A stretch of DNA of 38,504 nucleotides from Devosia sp. (GTDB lineage Bacteria; Pseudomonadota; Alphaproteobacteria; Rhizobiales; Devosiaceae), in contig NZ_JAQGJV010000033.1 in the NCBI RefSeq assembly GCF_028290435.1, positions 1 through 38,504 of the forward strand. The letters run 5' to 3'. The notes beneath the pieces were generated by a model. That model saw only the letters and a list, made by a program, of their open reading frames with translations, did no database searches and was not told where the DNA came from. Each line of letters starts with the position of its first letter. Position 1 is the first letter of the stretch. The position numbers were made by a program, and so were the translations under genes. Shown in pieces: positions 1 to 6,268 of the stretch.

Positions 1-620
1 GAACGTCGCGCTGGCCCAGGGATCGCGCGACCGCATTCCCCTCCCACCAAACTCCCCACGGCCGTTCGTCGCGAACCCGCAGCCATTGTGGAGATATCGG
101 GAGGGAGTATGCGGGAGGATTTGGGGGTGGGGATTAGTTGGGTAAGGGGCACAAGGCGTCCCCACACTCGGTGTCACCCCGGCGCAGGCGGGGGGCCATC
201 CTGCGATGGCGGAGCGCACCGCCAGATCATGGATTACCACGACAACCTTGCGGCTGCGGCGATATCTCGAGATGGGTACCGGCCTGCGCCGGTATGACAC
301 CGCGTTTTTAGAGACATTGTGCCAAGCAAGGTGAGGGCACGACAGCCACGGGCTATCCAACACCACCACCCGGCCTCCCCCTGCAGGGGGAGGAGTACGC
401 GCCATTCTTGAGGCGCGATCCAGTTCAACTCATCGGTAGACTCCTCCCCCGCGAGGGGGAGGTTGGGTGGGGGTGGTCGGAGCCACGATGCCGCACTATG
501 CGGCGACCTTGCGGCGGGGGCGATATCTCTAGGCCCCGGCCCGTGCCGGGGTGACGCCGTGGGTGGGAGGCGTCGTGCCACAGTGGCGCATGATGAGAAC
601 CTCTCCACCAACCGCCGCAA
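1..620. repeat. Gene-free stretch with palindromic repeats
   Basis: I see no convincing gene here; the open frames are short and lack start signals. It holds several repeat-like pieces. Positions 374-393 are a perfect 20-nt palindrome (CCTCCCCCTGCAGGGGGAGG). Positions 443-462 repeat the same arms around a GCGA loop. An imperfect inverted repeat runs from about 173 to 298, with ends GGTGTCACCCCGGCGCAGGC and, inverted, GGCCTGCGCCGGTATGACAC. Its inner part (CTTGCGGC...GGCGATATCTC) recurs at about 508-530, followed by another CCGGCCC/GGGG hairpin. These look like small non-coding palindromic repeats of the kind scattered between alphaproteobacterial genes. Confidence 0.6.
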
Positions 621-1244
621 TCACATCGGCGGGACGACGCCCTTGGTGCCGACGACGACCGTATGGGCCGAAATGGTGCCATCAGCGGCCACTTCGGAGG
701 GGATGAACACCACCGCCCCGGGCACCAGGTCCGCCTTGGTCGCGGGGGCGAACGTAACGATCGGCGTGACTTCGGGAATGTCGATGGTTTTCTCGTTGCC
801 CTGATAGGACACTTTGACGGAATGGCCATCGTCGGAGGTGACCACGTTAGCGACGGTCGCATTGGTCATGGTGCTGCCCGGCTGCAGATCCCAGACCGAG
901 CTGCCTTCTCCGGCGCCCTTCAGCGCAGCGGGGAAAATCAGCACCTCCAGCGCGCCATCGCTGCCATCGGCATTCGGCAGCGAGGCAATGCCCACATAGT
1001 CCCCGGTCTTGATATCGGCGGCCGAGGCAGTCGCAACGCTCGACACCGCCCAGCCATCGGGCAGCACCACGGTCTTGTCCTCGCCCTCACGGGTCTTGAT
1101 GACAAGAGTGGAGCCTTCAAAACTCGTGATCGTACCACGCAGCCGCACGCTTTCGGCGGCCTGTGCCGCCACGTCGAAGGAAACGATAGCCGTGCTTGCC
1201 AGCGTCAGCAGGCCAATGGCCCGGGAAATGCTTGCCAATTTCAT
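621..1244 (-). CDS. Secreted protein of unknown function, last gene of the MrpX/YedYZ-like cluster
   Basis: A 207-residue protein with a clear N-terminal signal peptide: basic start, hydrophobic stretch to about residue 22, and cleavage near AQA at 27-29. The mature part is rich in beta-strand-type sequence, with Val/Thr/Ile alternation and repeated Gly-Asp turns. Segments such as RLRGTITSFEGSTLVIKT look like the small-barrel (DUF5666-like) domains found in exported proteins. No Cys or enzyme motif is seen. The start is supported by GAGGAT seven bases upstream. It lies 108 bases downstream of the molybdopterin oxidoreductase on the same strand with no clear terminator between them, so it may be co-transcribed. 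I infer a periplasmic accessory role, but the function is unknown. Confidence 0.75.
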   Translation of the reverse strand: MKLASISRAIGLLTLASTAIVSFDVAAQAAESVRLRGTITSFEGSTLVIKTREGEDKTVVLPDGWAVSSVATASAADIKTGDYVGIASLPNADGSDGALEVLIFPAALKGAGEGSSVWDLQPGSTMTNATVANVVTSDDGHSVKVSYQGNEKTIDIPEVTPIVTFAPATKADLVPGAVVFIPSEVAADGTISAHTVVVGTKGVVPPM

Positions 1245-1352
1245 GATGTCATCCTCATTTCGGTCGCCATGGCCGACGGCGAAACTCTAACCCTCCAGGC
1301 GAGGGCGCGGAAAAAACACTTGTTGATGGAACCAGACGCCGAGTGCTCGCGA

Positions 1353-2141
1353 CTAAATCCCGCCATACCAGTCGTAGCCGGTATCTTCCCAGTACCCGCC
1401 CTTGCCTTTGCCGAAGGGCGACAGGTCATCAACCAGTTCGATAGTGTGCAGGAATTTCGGCTGCTTGTAGCCCAGCGCCCGCTCAATGCGCAGGCGGATC
1501 GGCGCGCCGTTGGAAACGGGCAAAACCTGGTCGTTGAGCCCGTAGCTGAGGATCGATTGCGGGTGATGGGCGTCGATCAGGTCCGATGAGGTATAGTAGA
1601 TGATGTCGCCAGACAGCGTCTTCTCGATGTTGTCGTAGCAATGATAGACGGCAAACCGCGCCTGCGGCTTGACCTTGGCCATGTCGAGGATCGGGCCCAA
1701 TGGCGTGCCGGTCCATTTGGCGATGCAGCTCCAGCCCTCGACGCAATCGTGGCGGGTGATCTGGCTGCGCGCGGGCATATTGCGGAGCTCATCGAGCGAA
1801 AAACTCACCTCCTGCTCCACCATGCCAGTCACCGTCAGCTTGTAATCGGCGAAGTTATTGGCCTTGAGCGCCAGATATTCCGGCGTGGTCGGATCGGTTG
1901 AGCCATTAGGGCGCTGGCCCTGGCGGATTTCGCTGGGCGCATATTCGCGCGCCAAAGTCTGCTCCCCAATGAGCAAACGCTGCGCCTTATAGGTCATCAC
2001 GTTGGCCTGCTCGAGGAAGGTGCGCGCTGCCCCGCCCCGCTGGCCCAGAAAGTCGAACTGATCGCAGCCCGATAGGATCAGTGACGATCCGGCGGCGGCG
2101 CCCAGGCCAAGCAGGCCACGTCGCGTGATAATGCGGCTCAT
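1353..2141 (-). CDS. Tat-exported molybdopterin-dependent oxidoreductase, YedY/MsrP-like
   Basis: A 262-residue member of the sulfite oxidase/YedY fold. Residues 5-25 form a twin-arginine signal (ITRRGLLGLG), ending in a lipobox-like LSGC with Cys26, so it may be a Tat-exported lipoprotein. The motif HDCVEGW at 131-137 gives Cys133, the expected Mo ligand of this fold. Related MsrP/YedY enzymes reduce methionine sulfoxide in periplasmic proteins using electrons from a membrane cytochrome b. That partner is encoded just upstream, and the two genes overlap by four bases. At 262 residues it is shorter than E. coli MsrP, so it is a relative and not a clear orthologue. The cluster context (Met-rich peptide, SigF/NrsF) supports methionine sulfoxide reductase activity; a sulfite dehydrogenase-type role is the alternative. 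Confidence 0.85.
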   Translation of the reverse strand: MSRIITRRGLLGLGAAAGSSLILSGCDQFDFLGQRGGAARTFLEQANVMTYKAQRLLIGEQTLAREYAPSEIRQGQRPNGSTDPTTPEYLALKANNFADYKLTVTGMVEQEVSFSLDELRNMPARSQITRHDCVEGWSCIAKWTGTPLGPILDMAKVKPQARFAVYHCYDNIEKTLSGDIIYYTSSDLIDAHHPQSILSYGLNDQVLPVSNGAPIRLRIERALGYKQPKFLHTIELVDDLSPFGKGKGGYWEDTGYDWYGGI

Positions 2142-2986
2142 GGCTTGTCTCCCTCATTGAGTGGCGTGCCGGGGCTGGCGCGATACCAGCCGGTGATCAT
2201 CGAGCGCAGTTCGTTGAACGGATTGGCGATGATCACCATGATGATGTGAATGATGAAGAACCCCACCAGCAGCGCCATGGTGATGAAGTGGATGGTGCGC
2301 GCGGTCTGCCTTCCCTGGAAGATATCCAGCAACCAGGGGAACATCGAATCCATCCCCGGCGACATGGTCAGCCCGGTGGCGATGATCAGCGGGAACAGGA
2401 TGAAGAACACCCCGAAATAGGCCACCTTCTGCAGCGGCGTGTAGCTGCGACCGTGGTGGAACCGCAGCGTCGCGTGATCGACGATATCCTTGGGCAGGCC
2501 CGCGACGTCTCTGGGCTTGACGATGATATCGCGCCAGATGTGGCGGTTGAAAAAGCTGGCAAGGAACCAGACGAACATGGTGAGCACGAACACCCAGCCG
2601 AAGAAGAAATGCACCACGCGGCCGGTGCCGAGATCGCGATAGGACGGGATGGTGGCGGCGCCGGGAAAGCCCTGGAATTGCGGGCGGTCCGCCGAACCGC
2701 TCATGCCGAATACGCCGGTGGTATCGAATTGCTGGCCCAGGATGGTGGTGCGGCCGCGCGGGCCGGCATCGGTATTGATCGCGGACATGGACAGCACCGC
2801 ATTATCGAACTCGAAGCCCGATTGCTGGCCGATATAGAGCGAGGGATGGGCATTGAAAATCTGCAGCCCGCTGAGCAGCAGGAAGAACAGGCAGATTGCC
2901 CAGATCCAATGGGTAACGCGGGTCCAGATCGATTGGCGATAGATCAGCGGGCCCCTGGTGGCCGGCGCAGCCGTCTCGACGCTCAT
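2138..2986 (-). CDS. Membrane cytochrome b/b6-domain protein, electron donor to the Mo enzyme
   Basis: A 282-residue integral membrane protein with four predicted hydrophobic helices. The first, at about 24-42, begins RVTHWIWAICLF, and its His26 is a likely heme ligand. The third-party loops before helix 2 are long. Later helices carry GRVVHFFFGWVF and RTIHFITMALLVG, again with His at the membrane edge. This is the Ni-Fe hydrogenase b-type/YedZ-like arrangement that passes quinol electrons to a periplasmic partner. I chose the start at 2986 because AAGGGGAA lies upstream of that ATG; an earlier in-frame ATG at 3070 has no such signal. The stop overlaps the Mo-enzyme start by four bases, implying coupled translation. 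Confidence 0.85.
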   Translation of the reverse strand: MSVETAAPATRGPLIYRQSIWTRVTHWIWAICLFFLLLSGLQIFNAHPSLYIGQQSGFEFDNAVLSMSAINTDAGPRGRTTILGQQFDTTGVFGMSGSADRPQFQGFPGAATIPSYRDLGTGRVVHFFFGWVFVLTMFVWFLASFFNRHIWRDIIVKPRDVAGLPKDIVDHATLRFHHGRSYTPLQKVAYFGVFFILFPLIIATGLTMSPGMDSMFPWLLDIFQGRQTARTIHFITMALLVGFFIIHIIMVIIANPFNELRSMITGWYRASPGTPLNEGDKP

Positions 2987-3077
2987 GACAATTCCCCTTG
3001 GACGCTCCGACCGCCCCACGCCGCCGTCCATGAAGGAACGGTACAGCGCGGCGCGGCCGGCCGATATCACTTAAATG

Positions 3078-3440
3078 TTATTTAACGACTGGCGCCATGG
3101 CATTGGCCGGAGCCATCGAGTCCGCCGGTGCCATCGCATCGGGGGCCATCGCGTCGCCATTGTGCATGGTGTGGCAGGCATCCATTGCGGTCTTGTCGGT
3201 GCCGGCCTTGTCGAGGCAGGCCTTGAGCTGCTCGTCGGTCATCGGCGTCATTGCATCAGCGGGGGCCATTGCATCTGCGGGAGCCATTGCGTCGGCCGCA
3301 GGGGCCATAGCGTCGGCGGCGGGAGCCATAGCGCCGGCGGCGGGCGCCATCGCGTCTTCGGCAAAAGCGGCAGGCGCGGCGGATAGAGCCATCAGCAGGG
3401 CGAGGGCGGGGAGCGAGGCGATGTGGAGATTGAAGCGCAT
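3078..3440 (-). CDS. Met-Ala-Pro-Ala repeat periplasmic peptide, MrpX-like
   Basis: A 120-residue exported protein. Residues 1-27 are a signal peptide ending AFA. The mature 93 residues contain 13 Met, mostly in repeats of D/G-A-M-A-P-A, in two blocks flanking a central module with two Cys (KACLDKAGTDK...DACHTMH). The composition suggests a disordered Met-rich chain. Met-rich periplasmic peptides next to SigF/NrsF and a YedY-type reductase act in Azospira as sacrificial scavengers of hypochlorite (MrpX). By analogy this chain would be oxidised at Met and re-reduced by the Mo enzyme encoded two genes downstream. The start at 3440 has AGGAAA just upstream; a longer frame back to 3758 runs over the sigF promoter and is rejected. 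A SigF-type promoter lies at 3493-3519. Identification rests on architecture and context, because such repeats evolve too quickly for sequence matching. Confidence 0.8.
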   Translation of the reverse strand: MRFNLHIASLPALALLMALSAAPAAFAEDAMAPAAGAMAPAADAMAPAADAMAPADAMAPADAMTPMTDEQLKACLDKAGTDKTAMDACHTMHNGDAMAPDAMAPADSMAPANAMAPVVK

Positions 3441-3492
3441 GATTGTTTTCCTGATCTCGACCACGCCCCTTTGACGTGGATCATGCTCCCCA

Positions 3493-3519
3493 TTCGCGGC
3501 CCGCACATCGGTGGTTACC
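3493..3519 (-). promoter_or_regulatory. SigF-type ECF promoter driving the mrpX-like operon
   Basis: On the minus strand the sequence reads GGTAACC (3519-3513), then 16 bases, then CGAA (3496-3493). This has the same layout as the promoter in front of sigF and matches the GTAACC/CGAA pattern I recall for SigF-type ECF factors in Caulobacter. Transcription would start near 3486 and give a leader of about 45 bases before the ATG at 3440. Confidence 0.75.
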
Positions 3520-3574
3520 CGGACACGCGCTCGTGATCGAAAATGATCGCCATGGCGCTTTGCATCAACTCCGA

Positions 3575-3601
3575 TGTAACCTTTGCGCGGGTGGAGACGA
3601 A
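3575..3601 (+). promoter_or_regulatory. SigF-type ECF promoter in front of sigF (autoregulation)
   Basis: TGTAACC at 3575-3581, a 16-base spacer, then CGAA at 3598-3601. It is the plus-strand counterpart of the promoter at 3493-3519, with identical spacing, so sigF very probably drives its own transcription. The proposed ATG at 3612 is only about 11 bases after the -10 element, so the mRNA would have almost no leader. Confidence 0.75.
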
Positions 3602-3611
3602 TGGCGCTGTG

Positions 3612-4172
3612 ATGGTCGAGACGGACACCATAGAAACGCGGTTGCGAGCGCTGATGCTCGCCGCGCTGGATGGCGATGCCGTTGCCTATCGCACGCTGCT
3701 GGCCGAACTGAGCCGGCACCTGCGTCCCTATTTCACCCGGCGGCTGCACGCCGCCCATTCATCGCACGCGGAGGATCTGGTGCAGGAGACTTTGCTGGCG
3801 GTTCACTCTCGCCGCATGACCTATGACCGCGACCGGCCATTCACCGCCTGGCTGCATGCGGTCGCGCACCATAAATTCGTCGATCACATCCGCCGCCACG
3901 CCATTCGCCCCACCGTCCAGCTCGATGATGACGCGCCGATCTTCGCCCGTGACGAGAGCGAAGACGCCGCCGCCCGCATGGATGTCGATACCGTGCTGCA
4001 GACCGTGTCGCCACGCACCGGCGCGCTGATCCGGCAGGTCAAGGTCGAGGGCGCCTCCATTGCCGAGGCCGCCAAGGCCGCCGGCATGACCGAGACGGCC
4101 GCCAAGGTCTCGATCCATCGCGGGCTCAAGGCCCTCACCGCCCGTTTCGCGGGAGGCCGCGATGACCGATGA
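3612..4172 (+). CDS. sigF: ECF RNA polymerase sigma factor, SigF type
   Basis: A 186-residue ECF sigma factor. Sigma region 2 covers about 15-80, with the -10-recognition segment HAEDLVQETLLAVHSRRMTYD followed by FTAWLHAVAHHKFVDHIRR. Region 4, at about 115-180, ends in an HTH: GASIAEAAKAAGMTETAAKVSIHRG. The start at 3612 (MVETDTIE) is chosen because it puts the protein at normal family length and lies just after its own promoter; an upstream in-frame ATG at 3543 would include the promoter. It overlaps nrsF by 11 bases. In Caulobacter and Azospira, SigF paired with NrsF responds to heavy metals or reactive chlorine. The promoter pair here says it controls itself and the mrpX-like operon. Confidence 0.9.
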   Translation: MVETDTIETRLRALMLAALDGDAVAYRTLLAELSRHLRPYFTRRLHAAHSSHAEDLVQETLLAVHSRRMTYDRDRPFTAWLHAVAHHKFVDHIRRHAIRPTVQLDDDAPIFARDESEDAAARMDVDTVLQTVSPRTGALIRQVKVEGASIAEAAKAAGMTETAAKVSIHRGLKALTARFAGGRDDR

Positions 4173-4800
4173 CCTGATCGCCAGATTGAGCGCCGATGTG
4201 CGCCCGGTGCGGCGTGGCCTGATGTGGCAATTGCTGATCGGCGCGCTGGTTGTCGGTGGCATCATTGCGACCATCGCCATGTATATGATGCTGGGCCTGC
4301 GCGAGGATATCGCCACGGCGCCAACCACCATGATCTTCTGGACCAAGTCCTTCTATACCTTCGCTTTGGCGGTGCTGGGTTTCTGCGCCACCATCGTGCT
4401 GGCGCGCCCGGATGGGCGGACGCGCTGGCCCTGGATCGCGGCGATCGGGTTGGGCGTATTGCTGGCCATCGGGGCCGCGATGCAATTGATGATCATGCCG
4501 GCCGACCAGACCATGCATCTGATCGTGGGCGGTTCATCGCTGGTTTGCCCGTTCTATATTGTGGGTCTGTCGCTGCCGGTACTGGCTGCCGTGATGCTGG
4601 TGCTGCGGCGCATGGCACCGGCGCGCGCGACCCTGGCCGGCCTTGCCGCCGGACTGTTTGCCGGCGGCACCGGGGCCTGGGTCTATACCTTCCACTGCGG
4701 CGAGAACGGCATGATGTTCCTGACGCTCTGGTACACGCTGGGCATTCTGGTGGTGGCCGCCCTCGGCGCGCTGATCGGCCGCTTCGCGCTACGCTGGTAG
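4162..4800 (+). CDS. nrsF: Six-TM anti-sigma factor NrsF (DUF1109)
   Basis: A 212-residue integral membrane protein with six hydrophobic helices, at about 21-44, 58-80, 88-110, 118-148, 156-178 and 186-210. It has the short cytoplasmic N-terminus typical of NrsF/DUF1109 proteins, which hold SigF at the membrane until stress releases it. It has Cys at 75, 129 and 179. The last two (LVCPFYI and TFHCGENG) sit where I recall the paired Cys needed for sensing in the Caulobacter homologue. The 11-base overlap with sigF implies coupled, balanced production. Its end overlaps the convergent ThuA-fold gene by 12 bases. Confidence 0.88.
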   Translation: MTDDLIARLSADVRPVRRGLMWQLLIGALVVGGIIATIAMYMMLGLREDIATAPTTMIFWTKSFYTFALAVLGFCATIVLARPDGRTRWPWIAAIGLGVLLAIGAAMQLMIMPADQTMHLIVGGSSLVCPFYIVGLSLPVLAAVMLVLRRMAPARATLAGLAAGLFAGGTGAWVYTFHCGENGMMFLTLWYTLGILVVAALGALIGRFALRW

Positions 4801-5445
4801 CTCTTCGCGCGCCGCCCAATTGAGGCCACGGCGCAGAATCGTCGCCATTTCAGGCACTTCGAATTCCTTGGCCTGATGGCCCAGCGTCGAGTGGAATACG
4901 CGGCCCTGCCCGTGCCGGCGCTTCCACACCACCGGCATCACCACGCCCTCGATCCACGGTGCAGTATCCCCGGTGAATGTCGTCGTCGCCAACACCTCGT
5001 TGGAGGGGTCGACATGCATGTAATATTGCTCGGACGTGTAGGGGAAGCTCTTGAGGCCAGCCATGATCGGATCGTCCGGCTTGGTGATATCGACCGTGTA
5101 GTCGACGATATTGCCGGGGTGCTGCACCCACTGCCCGCCCACCATGAACTGGTAGTCCACCGCATCGCGGAAGGCGTCGCTCATGCCGCCATGATGGCCC
5201 GCCAGCCCGACGCCGTTCTGCACGGCGCGAGTCAGGTTCTCGACCTCGTCTTTCTGGATCGTGCCCATGGAAAAGATCGGAATGATCAGACTGAGATCAT
5301 GGATCGAGGGATCGGCGAAGGCCGAAGTTTCGGTGGCCATGCGCACGGAAAACCCATCCTCGTGCAGCCAGCGGCGGTAGATCGCCGCGCACTCTTCCGG
5401 GTCATGTCCGGCCCAGCCACCATAAACAATCAATGCACTGCGCAT
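4789..5445 (-). CDS. ThuA-fold protein (class I glutamine amidotransferase-like)
   Basis: A 218-residue protein of the ThuA family. It starts MRSALIVYGGWAGHDPEEC and carries GLAGHHGGMSDAFRD at about 85-99, the family's equivalent of the nucleophile elbow without the usual Cys. Further family segments are GGQWVQHPGN and a C-terminal PVVWKRRHGQGRVFHSTLGH. It is shorter than and different from the ThuA inside the trehalose operon at 10551-11333. The start at 5445 has GGGGA upstream; an in-frame ATG seven codons earlier lacks this. Its neighbours (GtrA upstream, nrsF convergent) do not point to a pathway. A role in oxidised-sugar metabolism is only a family-level guess. Confidence 0.82.
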   Translation of the reverse strand: MRSALIVYGGWAGHDPEECAAIYRRWLHEDGFSVRMATETSAFADPSIHDLSLIIPIFSMGTIQKDEVENLTRAVQNGVGLAGHHGGMSDAFRDAVDYQFMVGGQWVQHPGNIVDYTVDITKPDDPIMAGLKSFPYTSEQYYMHVDPSNEVLATTTFTGDTAPWIEGVVMPVVWKRRHGQGRVFHSTLGHQAKEFEVPEMATILRRGLNWAAREELPA

Positions 5446-5511
5446 GCTCAAATCCCCGCAAATCAACGCGGCGGAGCTTATCGCAAAGTGACGGTTTTGG
5501 AACCCGAGGCG

Positions 5512-5991
5512 TTAGTCGTGGGCAATCGGCCGCAACGCGAACAGGGTGACTGGCGCGTGTTGGGCGAAGGCCCAGCCACGCAGCACCACGAAATTGAGCC
5601 CCGAAGTCAGGGCGATAACCAGCGTGGCCGCGACCACCGAAGTCATGCCCAGAACGCCATAGACAACAAAGGAAAACAGCGTCACCAGCACGAGTGCCAT
5701 CAACTGCACGCCGATATAACGCGGCAGCGCATGGCTGTGCGGCAGCTCGGACTGGAAGGAAAAGCGGCGATGGGCGAGATAGACCGGCCCAATCAGCGCC
5801 GCATAGCACAGCGCATTGACCCAGGAACTTTCCGATCCCACTACATGGCTGGCAAGGCTCGACAGCGCCACGAACCCCGCCGCGCCTGCTGCGCCGATGG
5901 CGACGAACGCCGCCAACTGGCCCATGACCGACGGCCCTTCCACCGGTATTGGCGTGGCATTCGGCATCATGCTGAACAAGGCTGCGCTCAC
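5512..5991 (-). CDS. GtrA-family small membrane protein
   Basis: A 159-residue protein with four hydrophobic helices, at about 22-48, 56-70, 92-115 and 120-140. The second begins WVNALCYAALIGPVYLAHRRFSFQ, and the HRRFSF-type motif after it is characteristic of GtrA proteins. The last helix is followed by LRGWAF, also typical. GtrA members are thought to move lipid-linked sugars across the inner membrane. Here there is no adjacent glycosyltransferase, so the substrate is open. It lies 66 bases upstream of the ThuA-fold gene on the same strand, and the two may be co-transcribed. Confidence 0.8.
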   Translation of the reverse strand: MSAALFSMMPNATPIPVEGPSVMGQLAAFVAIGAAGAAGFVALSSLASHVVGSESSWVNALCYAALIGPVYLAHRRFSFQSELPHSHALPRYIGVQLMALVLVTLFSFVVYGVLGMTSVVAATLVIALTSGLNFVVLRGWAFAQHAPVTLFALRPIAHD

Positions 5992-6268
5992 GGGATTTCC
6001 TCAAGAGACCAGGCGATTGATTGAGCTATCCTAGGCGGGCGCGCTTGCCGCAATGCTTACGGTTGCATGGCTAGGATGCAATCTTGGTCGCCATGGTTGA
6101 GAAAGGCTGAACCGGCTATCGGCTGCGGCGGCAGATTTTGACCGGCCGGTCCACTTTCCCATGTCATAAATTACTGGTTAACTCATGCCTCGTCGCGGCC
6201 GGCCACCTAGCGCCATGGCCGATGCATTGCCGAAGGACTTCACGCATAAAAACCAAAGGATGACAGGG

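Noticed and set aside
88..297. Small open frame at the left end
   Set aside because: It runs through a palindromic repeat and its translation has no protein-like pattern.
3230..3360. Short regular repeats resembling a CRISPR or satellite
   Set aside because: They are the codon repeats of the Met-Ala-Pro-Ala protein, with no spacers and no cas genes.
6161..6178. Pho-box-like ATGTCATAAATTACTGGT before the 5'-nucleotidase gene
   Set aside because: Only the first half resembles the PhoB repeat (CTGTCAT); the second half does not match, so it is not reported as a site.
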